This document shows, one piece after another, positions 7,397 to 13,252 of a stretch of DNA of 23,887 nucleotides. Each line of letters begins with the position of its first letter. Within the stretch, counting starts at the first letter, position 1. The notes beneath the pieces were generated by a model that did no database searches, was not told the origin of the DNA, and saw only the letters and a program-made list of their open reading frames with translations. Location of the stretch: positions 1 through 23,887 of the IMG/VR virus record IMGVR_UViG_3300017751_000232. The stretch is one strand, 5' to 3'. This DNA comes from a virus. Position numbers and translations under genes: made by a program.

Positions 7397-7562
7397 TTAT
7401 CTGTAATTTTATGTATTCGAGGATCGCGATCTGCATTGTAAGCCTGTTTATCTTCGTCGAATCTAGCGCGTTGATCGCAATGTACAGTTTAGATTGTAGC
7501 CTACAGATTTCTTTTTCGATTATTTCTATCTGACTATCTAACTGGCTATTTTTATTCTTCAT
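7389..7562 (-). CDS. Small coiled-coil protein (57 aa)
   Basis: From the ATG at 7562 the protein is almost entirely helical with heptad-like spacing (NSQLDSQIEIIEKEICRLQS, then INRLTMQIAILEYIKL). It should form a dimeric coiled coil. Its start overlaps the end of TerS by 11 bases, indicating coupled translation, and its stop lies inside the box of promoter F. The frame could start at a TTG at 7571, but the ATG is more likely. It may assist the terminase or be an unrelated accessory protein. No family is recognised. Confidence 0.65.
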   Translation of the reverse strand: MKNKNSQLDSQIEIIEKEICRLQSKLYIAINALDSTKINRLTMQIAILEYIKLQISV

Positions 7563-7986
7563 CGAGATCAATAATCGGAGGGGCTAGTTGTGCCATGTTT
7601 TGGGATACAGATTCAACTTCTTGAAGCAGCTGTGTAACGCTCATATTTTCAGGCGTGATCGCGATCTGTACTTGTGGCTCTTCGCGCTTTCCCCATCCTG
7701 TCTTTTTCTCTAGCCACCACTGAGCCGATCTAACATCTCCATCTTTGATCGCCCTGTGTACGATTCCCATTGCCATTATATCAGGCCTTGCTTCTGCCTG
7801 TCTATATTCACAAACAAAATCATGATACAGCCCTTTATTTGCTCGCCTACCTCGATCTAGCCAGTTCAAAAGCGTTGTTAAAGTTATCCCCGCATGTTTG
7901 CAGGCTAAAGACTTTGATCCTCCCACAGATATAACTTGTAGGATCTCCCGTCGTGCCTTATCCGTCAGTTTGCTTTTGCGTCCCAC
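7552..7986 (-). CDS. terS: Terminase small subunit (144 aa)
   Basis: An N-terminal helix-turn-helix (KSLACKHAGITLTTLLNWLD) recognises the packaging site. It is followed by a helical oligomerisation region with the typical IVHRAIKDGDVRSAQWWLEK and TGWGKREEP segments of small terminase subunits, then an acidic tail that would contact TerL. The start is a GTG at 7986 (MGRKSKLTDK), preceded only by a weak ribosome binding site. The gene overlaps the coiled-coil gene downstream. TerS and TerL are separated by five small genes here, which is unusual since they are normally adjacent. Confidence 0.88.
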   Translation of the reverse strand: MGRKSKLTDKARREILQVISVGGSKSLACKHAGITLTTLLNWLDRGRRANKGLYHDFVCEYRQAEARPDIMAMGIVHRAIKDGDVRSAQWWLEKKTGWGKREEPQVQIAITPENMSVTQLLQEVESVSQNMAQLAPPIIDLDEE

Positions 7987-8012
7987 ATTGTCACCACTTA
8001 TTCAGTTTTAAA

Positions 8013-8357
8013 TTATTGCTCAATCTTATGAAGCAATTGTGTCTTGTAGTCTGTTTCAAACCTACATTCTATTTGACTAAAAAATTCTTCAAATGTTTTG
8101 AAATCATCAGTAGATCCGCAAGAGGAGAGCTCAACCCAAATATATTTGTATTCGATCCAATAATGAACAGCGAAATGAGATTCAGACAACAAATACAACC
8201 CTGTAAATCCTCCATTATCAAATATGTGATCGATTGATGACACAACATTTAATGAGGTTTTATTATCTATAAATTCCTTGACACGATGCCAAAATACTAT
8301 AATGTCAAAATTATCCTCATGATACAAGTTCCACGCTTTGCAATTAATCAATTTCAT
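8013..8357 (-). CDS. S-adenosylmethionine decarboxylase-like protein (114 aa)
   Basis: The central segment (NGGFTGLYLLSESHFAVHYW, then IEYKYIWVELSSCG) matches the core of prokaryotic class 1 AdoMet decarboxylases, which self-cleave to a pyruvoyl enzyme and make decarboxylated AdoMet for spermidine synthesis. The cleavage serine (Ser60, in E-S-H), the histidine five residues on (His65) and the cysteine 20 residues after the serine (Cys80) are all present with the family's spacing. Length is close to the usual 115-135 aa. The start at 8357 is chosen because AGGGG lies 9 bases upstream; an ATG at 8372 is possible. It overlaps the end of the methyltransferase gene by 14 bases. No spermidine synthase is seen in the window. 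Confidence 0.8.
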   Translation of the reverse strand: MKLINCKAWNLYHEDNFDIIVFWHRVKEFIDNKTSLNVVSSIDHIFDNGGFTGLYLLSESHFAVHYWIEYKYIWVELSSCGSTDDFKTFEEFFSQIECRFETDYKTQLLHKIEQ

Positions 8358-9687
8358 CTTCCAACCCCTCATATGAGAATTCAGTAAAGTTCTCTTTTAT
8401 ACGCTTCTGATCTCCTTTGTAGAATACAAGAACATTTTGATGTGTGCGCCCAACCTTTCGGCTTGCATTCATATAATTTTTAACTCTAAGTTGTAAATTA
8501 CCCATTACATTTATCAAAATTATTTCATTCCAATATTGATAGCCCGCTTCAACCATAAACTGAATGGTTTTTGGAACGACACTGATATATTCGCCTGTTT
8601 TTTTATCTCTAACTTCTGAAATCACGATACAAGCAAAGCGATTGTCTTTTAAAACACTATAAGTATTTTGCAGTACACTTTTAAACACATCAAAGAAATC
8701 ATCGTGTTTCATGTTAGATAAATCTCTTGGATCATCACTATACTGTTCGAGATCAGCATAAGGGGGGCAAGAGAAAATCATATCTACACTGTTCGGATCA
8801 ATATACTTATTAAGGTTTTGAGCGTCATCATTATAATACACACAATCCAACTCAGATGTTCGTTCGTTATTTAAACGCGCTTGCTCTTCTCGCAATTCCG
8901 TCCCTCTAAATTTTCTTTCCAAACTGCCCGCAACATATCCAAAAACAGTATCTCCAGCAAATGGATCGAAGCATAGCCAGCCTTTTTCGGAAAACCAAGT
9001 AACTAGTATTTCGGCTAGCACCGCATCCAAAAGAGATACAGATTTTTGTGTTGTTTTCGACCCTTGCAAATATCCACTTTGGTGCATAAATTTAGATGTT
9101 GATAAAGTGCCTTCTCTTGATTCCCCATTATCTCCAATAAATGAATTCCAATACCTTTTACGCTCTTGCCACCTCCCCGATCTAGTATCCAAAATAGACA
9201 CAGGCGGAACAACAAAAATATCAGATAAAACATTTATTGGTTGCTCTTTATTTTCTCCAAATAAATCAGGGTCGTCAAAGCCTTGTAACAGTTCATCAAG
9301 TTCTTCATCCTCAAAACCAAGCACGTCCAGATCTTCGCCCTGCTCTTTCAAGCCAGTAAGAAGATCAGACAGTTGATCTGTATTCCAGTCTGCTTTTTCT
9401 CCAAGTTTGTTATCAGCAATCATCAACAATTCAGCATCAACAGGAGAGAGATCCACATACACAACAGGCACAGTTTCAAGCCCGATTTGCTTGCTTGCCT
9501 TGAATCTCGTATGACCTGCCAAGATCGTCCCGTCTTTATTGGCTACAATCGGGCTAGTGAATCCGAAGCGCTTGATCGAGTTTGCGACACTATCAACAGC
9601 GTGATCGTTGTGTCTTGGGTTCTTGTGATGTGGATGAAGTTTGTCGATCCGTACAAACTCGCCCACTTTCTGATCTTCTGTGCTCAT
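8344..9687 (-). CDS. ParB/sulfiredoxin-domain protein fused to a DNA methyltransferase (447 aa)
   Basis: Residues ~10-100 form a ParB-like nuclease/CTPase-fold domain (LHPHHKNPRHND, AGHTRFKA at 57-64, MIADNKLGE). Residues ~215-425 form an N6-adenine/N4-cytosine DNA methyltransferase: AdoMet motif FDPFAGDTVFG (240-250), an acidic residue in RGTELREEQ, and the catalytic SCPPY (306-310). ParB-methylase fusions are familiar in phages and are thought to modify phage DNA. The AdoMet motif lacks the usual G-S-G-T after FAG, so activity should be checked. The start overlaps the upstream ribbon-helix-helix gene by 4 bases (ATGA). The methyltransferase half is more AT-rich and poorer in GATC than the ParB half, which suggests a mosaic origin. 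Confidence 0.92.
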   Translation of the reverse strand: MSTEDQKVGEFVRIDKLHPHHKNPRHNDHAVDSVANSIKRFGFTSPIVANKDGTILAGHTRFKASKQIGLETVPVVYVDLSPVDAELLMIADNKLGEKADWNTDQLSDLLTGLKEQGEDLDVLGFEDEELDELLQGFDDPDLFGENKEQPINVLSDIFVVPPVSILDTRSGRWQERKRYWNSFIGDNGESREGTLSTSKFMHQSGYLQGSKTTQKSVSLLDAVLAEILVTWFSEKGWLCFDPFAGDTVFGYVAGSLERKFRGTELREEQARLNNERTSELDCVYYNDDAQNLNKYIDPNSVDMIFSCPPYADLEQYSDDPRDLSNMKHDDFFDVFKSVLQNTYSVLKDNRFACIVISEVRDKKTGEYISVVPKTIQFMVEAGYQYWNEIILINVMGNLQLRVKNYMNASRKVGRTHQNVLVFYKGDQKRIKENFTEFSYEGLEDEID

Positions 9688-9875
9688 TTAATCCCCTTGT
9701 GTTCTTTCTTGATTGCATCTCTTACGATTCTGCTTTTGCTCTTGCCTGTTCTGTCGTGTAGTTCTTTCAGCTGCTTCATGCTGTCAGGTGTCATTGATAT
9801 ACAGATATTTTTTGTCTTCACTGTAGCCCCATGACAATCACAGGGATCACAATCACAAGCAGGGCACGCGCTCAC
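9684..9875 (-). CDS. Ribbon-helix-helix protein with a cysteine-rich N-terminus (63 aa)
   Basis: Residues ~22-58 (ICISMTPDSMKQLKELHDRT then GKSKSRIVRDAIKKEH) form a CopG/Arc-type ribbon-helix-helix, a dimeric DNA-binding fold used by repressors and by plasmid ParR-type proteins. The first 16 residues hold five cysteines and a histidine (CPACDCDPCDCH), a likely metal-binding patch that is unusual for this family. The start is a GTG overlapping the preceding stop (GTGA), so translation depends on the 75-aa gene upstream. It may be a regulator; a link to the 11-base repeat arrays at 12431-12582 is inference. Confidence 0.75.
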   Translation of the reverse strand: MSACPACDCDPCDCHGATVKTKNICISMTPDSMKQLKELHDRTGKSKSRIVRDAIKKEHKGIK

Positions 9876-10099
9876 CGTCGCACCAAATAAAGGCGATCGG
9901 CTACGTGCTGCAGTATGATCTTTCTACAATACACAGCAGGATCTTCGTTGTGTGCAACTTGTGCAAGTACGTTGATCTGTTGCATTTGTACAGGTGTGAG
10001 ATCTATCTGTAGCCCTAAGACTTCGACAGGAGTTTCTTGCTTGTGTGCTTGCTCTCTGTCTGTCTGTTTAATTTCTTTTGTTTTTCGTTTTGTTGGCAT
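9872..10099 (-). CDS. Probable second ribbon-helix-helix protein (75 aa)
   Basis: After a basic, glutamine-rich N-terminal arm (PTKRKTKEIKQTDREQAHKQ) comes VLGLQIDLTPVQMQQINVLA followed by EDPAVYCRKIILQHVADRLY. This fits a beta strand plus two helices, as in ribbon-helix-helix proteins, although the match is less clear than for the neighbour it overlaps. AGGGGAATAA precedes the ATG, and the gene starts one base after the stop of the 64-aa gene. The pair may form a heterodimer or two separate regulators. Confidence 0.65.
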   Translation of the reverse strand: MPTKRKTKEIKQTDREQAHKQETPVEVLGLQIDLTPVQMQQINVLAQVAHNEDPAVYCRKIILQHVADRLYLVRR

Positions 10100-10294
10100 T
10101 TATTCCCCTATGATTTTTAATCCTGAATAGTGTTTTAATGGTTCTATGTTGTAGCAATACCATTCAATCGATTCTTCCCTGTTCCAATTATACGCTTTTA
10201 TCATTGTATCAATCAACAGATCAAAATCATACACAACTGGATCAGCCTGCACTATTGCAGAATCAAAAATTGATCTTGGTTCTAAATATATCAT
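10100..10294 (-). CDS. Small acidic ORFan (64 aa)
   Basis: The protein runs from MIYLEPRSIFDSAIVQADPV to KHYSGLKIIGE. It is acidic and rich in aromatic residues (EWYCYNIEPL), with no recognised family. The start at 10294 is chosen because GGAGCAACAG lies directly before it. The longer frame to 10489 would run through a strong hairpin (10315-10333) and the end of the 323-aa gene. It heads the group of 64-aa, 75-aa, 63-aa and methyltransferase genes, which overlap or abut each other. Confidence 0.65.
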   Translation of the reverse strand: MIYLEPRSIFDSAIVQADPVVYDFDLLIDTMIKAYNWNREESIEWYCYNIEPLKHYSGLKIIGE

Positions 10295-10314
10295 CTGTTG
10301 CTCCAATAGAAAAA

Positions 10315-10333
10315 GGGGATCATAACGATCCCC
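10315..10333 (-). terminator. Hairpin terminator after the 323-aa gene
   Basis: GGGGATC (10315-10321) pairs with GATCCCC (10327-10333) around ATAAC. Read leftward it is followed by a T-run (TTTTTCTATTGG). It separates the 323-aa gene from the 64-aa gene and may set expression levels within the leftward early operon. Confidence 0.75.
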
Positions 10334-10361
10334 CTCACTATATAGGATTATATTGTTGTCG

Positions 10362-11333
10362 TCAATGCTTTGTATCCGATGGAACATAAACCATATTATC
10401 AACAATATGCGCCTGTACTTTGTTTCTGTGTGCGCTTCTTGCTTGCTCTGCCTGATCATGTGCTTGACCTGCCCCAAAGGCATCAGCAAGAGATACAGGC
10501 TTTTTGTACTTTCTTGGATCTTCGTCGATCTTTGTTTGTATTCGTTGCCGTTTCTGTATGTTACGCCCTGCTGTATATCCGTTTATGTCTTGGCGTGTCT
10601 TTTGGTATTTCTGTTCGATCTCAGGTGGCATTGTGAAGCCGTATCTTTGACACATCATCGATCCAAATACACTACTCCAAAGAGGATGATCCCAACAAGG
10701 ATAGTGCAGCCCCTCATCCTCTCCAAACTCAGGATCTCCATATCTGATTATTCCATCGTTGATCTTCTTCTCCCAGTGGTGTTGGCTTTGCTCTTGTGCT
10801 GTTACGATTCGATCTTGATCAGCGTCGTAGTAGCTGCAATGTATTTCAGCAAAATTATCCTGTGCTCTCATCCAGTCCATGATCTCTAAGTATGATTGTA
10901 CTGTCTTCTTAGATGCTAGATCACAAGTGCAAGCCCCCTTGTAATGTGCTTCTGCTTTGCGTTGCATAGATTGACGGAATCCATAGAAATAGACTTCGCG
11001 AAATCCTCCCTCTTTGCCGTCGCTGTCTGTTCTGCAGTGTTCGCAATATGTCTGATCGAGGGGTACGCTGTGCCAGTGCATTTTGAAATCGTGCCTGCTC
11101 TGCATGTACTCAGCAACTTTCTTGATTGTTGGCAGCCATTCCATTTCATTCATTAGATAGTCTTGAAATGAATGAATCAAGTATGTTTCGGGGATGTTCT
11201 TAAACTTCTTGATATACAGCGTGTATTGTGATTTGATCCAAAATGTATTTTTGTTGTAGTGGTCAGAGAGATTCGACAAGAATCGAAAAACGATCTGCCC
11301 TCGTTTGGTTGTTACATAGTCAGGGTATTTCAT
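10362..11333 (-). CDS. Zinc-ribbon protein, possibly replication-related (323 aa)
   Basis: Four cysteines are arranged CxxC (Cys97, Cys100) and CxC (Cys135, Cys137), with an acidic and glycine-rich segment after the first pair. This pattern is typical of a zinc ribbon. The N-terminal ~80 residues are helical (FRFLSNLSDHYNKNTFWIKS, then WLPTIKKVAEYM), reminiscent of the N-terminal halves of phage replication initiators or helicase loaders. No Walker motif or nuclease motif is visible. The C-terminal part is basic and glutamine-rich. Its position in the leftward early operon fits a replication role, but that is inference. AACAACAACGGAGCAAAT sits before the ATG, which overlaps the preceding stop (TAATG). 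Confidence 0.75.
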   Translation of the reverse strand: MKYPDYVTTKRGQIVFRFLSNLSDHYNKNTFWIKSQYTLYIKKFKNIPETYLIHSFQDYLMNEMEWLPTIKKVAEYMQSRHDFKMHWHSVPLDQTYCEHCRTDSDGKEGGFREVYFYGFRQSMQRKAEAHYKGACTCDLASKKTVQSYLEIMDWMRAQDNFAEIHCSYYDADQDRIVTAQEQSQHHWEKKINDGIIRYGDPEFGEDEGLHYPCWDHPLWSSVFGSMMCQRYGFTMPPEIEQKYQKTRQDINGYTAGRNIQKRQRIQTKIDEDPRKYKKPVSLADAFGAGQAHDQAEQARSAHRNKVQAHIVDNMVYVPSDTKH

Positions 11334-11527
11334 TATTTGCTCCGTTGTTGTTTTGCTAGTTTCAATAATCGTCTAGCTGTGTTGTATGATAGTTTGTTTT
11401 CTTTTGCGTATGCTGTCAAGTTGATCTTTTGTCGTCGTAGTATCATCAAGTACAGCTGTGAATAATGCCATACAGCCTGCTGATCCTCTTCTAGCAGGCT
11501 GATCGGCATCTTGATATACAGATCCAT
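11333..11527 (-). CDS. Small helix-turn-helix protein (64 aa)
   Basis: Residues ~34-60 (INLTAYAKENKLSYNTARRL) read as a helix-turn-helix in which NKLSYNTARRLLKLAKQ would be the recognition region. The N-terminal half (LEEDQQAVWHYSQLYLMILR) is helical and hydrophobic and suggests dimerisation. The gene is joined to both neighbours by one-base TAATG overlaps at 11333 and 11527, so the three proteins are made together. It may be a transcription regulator or a DNA-binding partner of the zinc-ribbon protein. Confidence 0.7.
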   Translation of the reverse strand: MDLYIKMPISLLEEDQQAVWHYSQLYLMILRRQKINLTAYAKENKLSYNTARRLLKLAKQQRSK

Positions 11528-11742
11528 TATCTTACGCGCTGTGCGTTGTACTGGATACAGCGATCAAACGTACAGTAATAGATCACCACTGAATAAGTAT
11601 GATTGGCACATTCTGAAAGTACATACCACCGTTCAGCCTTGAAAGTGTGATCTTGATTCTGTGGAATACTGCCATACATTCCAAGAAAGCGATCGTATGA
11701 TATAGCCCGATAATGTGCGTTGATTGTTTGCATTGTGTGCAT
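11527..11742 (-). CDS. Small ORFan (71 aa)
   Basis: From the ATG at 11742 the protein reads MHTMQTINAHYRAISYDRFL onward, with an RWYVLSECANHTYSVVIYY beta-rich centre and a short CTFDRCIQYNAQRVR tail. There is no recognised motif. The start is decided by ACAACAACAACGGAGCATATC directly upstream. The longer frame to 11817 would translate the intergenic hairpin and leader and is rejected. It is the second gene of the leftward early operon. Confidence 0.68.
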   Translation of the reverse strand: MHTMQTINAHYRAISYDRFLGMYGSIPQNQDHTFKAERWYVLSECANHTYSVVIYYCTFDRCIQYNAQRVR

Positions 11743-11764
11743 GATATGCTCCGTTGTTGTTGTG

Positions 11765-11782
11765 GCGGGGGATTGCTCCCCC
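11765..11782 (-). terminator. G/C hairpin between the ArdC-N gene and the 71-aa gene
   Basis: GGGGGAGCAATCCCCC on the minus strand forms a compact hairpin with CAACAAC-type leader sequence on both sides. It lacks a clear T-run after the stem, so it may be a partial terminator or an RNA-stability element. Confidence 0.5.
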
Positions 11783-11791
11783 TGTTGTTGT

Positions 11792-12142
11792 TTATGCTCG
11801 TTCACAGATTTGATCAAGTTGCTGCAATGATAAGGCTGTGAAGTCGTCTGCTGTTTCTGCTTCCATCAAGTCTGATTCTGTTACGATCTTGGCTACCTGT
11901 GCAATGTTGAATACTGTATAGTATCTTGGTACAAGTTTTTGCTTATGCTCTTTCTTACAGATGATCTTTACCATCTTTGTAATCCGCTCGCCCTTTTGTC
12001 CTTTCTGTACTTGATACCCTAGATCCTGCCATTGTCTATATGTTGCCCATACTTGATCGGTGTAGTCATTCTGTAGAAGAATTGTTGTATTTCCTCCTGT
12101 GTATGCTTTGCCTGTCTTTGCGTTTGTTGGTTGAGTTGTCAT
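11792..12142 (-). CDS. ArdC-N-terminal-like protein (116 aa)
   Basis: The segments TNAKTGKAYTGGNTTILL, WATYRQWQDLGYQVQKGQKG and YYTVFNIAQV follow the pattern of the ArdC N-terminal domain, a single-stranded-DNA-binding module found in plasmid anti-restriction proteins and phage primases. The usual C-terminal metalloprotease part (HExxH) is absent, so this is the domain alone with a short acidic tail (ESDLMEAETADDF). The start at 12142 follows ACAACAACAACGGAGCACAAC; the longer frame to 12169 would read through that leader. It is the first gene after promoter G. A role in protecting incoming DNA or in replication is plausible but not shown. Confidence 0.78.
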   Translation of the reverse strand: MTTQPTNAKTGKAYTGGNTTILLQNDYTDQVWATYRQWQDLGYQVQKGQKGERITKMVKIICKKEHKQKLVPRYYTVFNIAQVAKIVTESDLMEAETADDFTALSLQQLDQICERA

Positions 12143-12173
12143 GTTGTGCTCCGTTGTTGTTGTGTACATATTT

Positions 12174-12216
12174 ATAGTAATGTATTCGATCAGGTATTGC
12201 CAACATATTTATACAA
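12174..12216 (-). promoter_or_regulatory. Box-type promoter G, driving the leftward early operon
   Basis: Minus strand: box TTGTATAAATATG (12204-12216), abutting -35 TTGGCA (12198-12203), an 18-base spacer, and -10 TACTAT (12174-12179). A second, partial box (TATAAATATG) overlaps and follows the -10. It is the most likely promoter for the genes from 12142 leftward. Confidence 0.7.
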
Positions 12217-12430
12217 ATAGAAGAAATTAAATTATAGAAAGTTAGATAGATAGCCCGATCATCTTGCAAAAATGGGGATTGTAGGATATGATCGTTTTAG
12301 GATCTTCTATATAATTTGGAGTACCTCACTTTTTTCCTATCTGTCTAACTGGCTATAAATTTAATTGTAATTATGGTTATTATTATTATGTCGACGTATC
12401 TCCCTGTATTCCTTGCACTTTTTTCTCCTT
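12217..12430. other. AT-rich non-coding stretch of the central control region
   Basis: About 210 bases without a convincing gene on either strand. It includes GGCTATCTATCTAAC (minus strand, near 12241-12256) and TCTGTCTAACTGGCTA (near 12340), two members of a short dispersed motif family described in the findings. Beyond that and its AT-richness I see no clear structure. Its position between divergent operons and beside the repeat arrays would suit an origin or transcription control. Confidence 0.5.
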
Positions 12431-12485
12431 TTTGTGTTGTGTTTGTGGGCTATTTGTGGGATGTTTGTGTTGAGTTTGTGGGCTT
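12431..12485 (+). repeat. Array 1: five TTTGTG repeats at exact 11-base spacing
   Basis: TTTGTG begins at 12431, 12442, 12453, 12464 and 12475, so every unit is exactly 11 bases. The units are TTTGTGTTGTG, TTTGTGGGCTA, TTTGTGGGATG, TTTGTGTTGAG and TTTGTGGGCTT. One helical turn per unit would present all copies on the same DNA face, as expected for cooperative protein binding. Confidence 0.92.
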
Positions 12486-12527
12486 AAAAAAATATATGCA
12501 ATGATTACAGGGGGTTAGAGGGCTGGA

Positions 12528-12582
12528 TTTGTGGGGTGTTTGTGGTCTATTTGTGGGCTGTTTGTGTTTGATTTGTGTTTGA
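12528..12582 (+). repeat. Array 2: five TTTGTG repeats at exact 11-base spacing
   Basis: TTTGTG begins at 12528, 12539, 12550, 12561 and 12572, again every 11 bases and in the same orientation as array 1. The units are TTTGTGGGGTG, TTTGTGGTCTA, TTTGTGGGCTG and two copies of TTTGTGTTTGA. The last two copies overlap the -35 region of the rightward promoter, so a bound protein should affect transcription of the exonuclease gene. The 42 bases between arrays (12486-12527) are A-rich then G-rich and could hold another weak promoter (TTGAGT at 12470, TATATG at 12493). Confidence 0.92.
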
Positions 12583-12596
12583 TACTATTTTATACA
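12568..12596 (+). promoter_or_regulatory. Rightward promoter for the DnaQ-like operon
   Basis: TTGATT (12568-12573), 17 bases, then TATACA (12591-12596), lies about 70 bases before the ATG of the exonuclease gene. The -35 is embedded in the end of repeat array 2. A TATACT at 12610 is an alternative -10 without a well-spaced -35. Confidence 0.55.
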
Positions 12597-12664
12597 ATCA
12601 ATACAGGCGTATACTGTGCGATTTCGCTATATTTTGTATAGAATACACAACAATGGAGCTAAGA

Positions 12665-13252
12665 ATGAAATACATAGTCATAGACACAGAAACAACAGGA
12701 TTAGACGCTCGCAAACATGAAATGCTATCTTTGGGCGCTATGGTAATGATTGACGGGGTCATAACTGAAACGATAGAAGTCAAGATCCGACCTCGCAACA
12801 TTGATCAGGCTGATCCAAAAGCCTTACAAGTGAATGGGTATTCAGCGTATAGATGGAAGAACGCGATCGAGGGTGAATATGCCAACAGTATTATCAAGCA
12901 TTTTCTCATATCACATCAAGACGGGATCTTGGTTGGGCACAATGTAAACTTTGACATCAAGTTTTTACGCGCCTTTGCTGATGAGTTTAACACTGAATAC
13001 ATGATCCCAACTCCATACATTGATACAAGGGATGTCTGTAGGGTCAATCTTGCCCCGTATGGCTGTTCTAGCATGTCGCTAGACAATATATGCCTGTTCT
13101 TAGGCTGGAAGCGTAGAAAGGCACATACAGCCCTTTCAGATTGCGAAGATTGTATTAAGATCTTAAGGTGTATGTGCCCACCCTCTCCAAAGTTTATTGC
13201 GTATCTTCGTCTTAGAGGGATGATCGCACGCTTCAAAGGATTGATCTCATGA
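12665..13252 (+). CDS. DnaQ-like DEDDh 3'-5' exonuclease (195 aa)
   Basis: All five DEDDh residues are visible: Asp7 and Glu9 in IDTETTG, Asp97 in GHNVNFDIKFL, and His154 with Asp159 in HTALSD. This is the fold of DNA polymerase III epsilon and RNase T, which remove 3' nucleotides from DNA or RNA. Length is typical for a free-standing exonuclease. The start at 12665 is used because GGAGCTAAG lies just upstream; the frame extends to 12575 but that part would overlap the repeat array. The gene begins the only rightward operon in the centre of the window and overlaps the next gene by 4 bases (ATGA). It may act in replication, recombination or host-DNA breakdown. Confidence 0.93.
   Translation: MKYIVIDTETTGLDARKHEMLSLGAMVMIDGVITETIEVKIRPRNIDQADPKALQVNGYSAYRWKNAIEGEYANSIIKHFLISHQDGILVGHNVNFDIKFLRAFADEFNTEYMIPTPYIDTRDVCRVNLAPYGCSSMSLDNICLFLGWKRRKAHTALSDCEDCIKILRCMCPPSPKFIAYLRLRGMIARFKGLIS

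Noticed and set aside
7099-7533. 144-codon plus-strand frame with hydrophobic stretches, resembling a membrane protein
   Set aside because: It crosses three leftward genes, a leader and promoter F. The hydrophobicity comes from antisense of CAA-rich leaders and AT-rich DNA.
10295-10489. N-terminal extension of the 64-aa gene to 129 residues
   Set aside because: It would translate a strong terminator hairpin and overlap the end of the preceding gene; GGAGCAACAG marks the later ATG.
10353-10889. 178-codon plus-strand frame with apparent membrane segments
   Set aside because: It is antisense to the zinc-ribbon gene, whose overlaps and leader are consistent; no start site supports the plus-strand frame.
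12431-12582. CRISPR array
   Set aside because: Units are only 11 bases long with no spacers of regular length; they are plain iterons.
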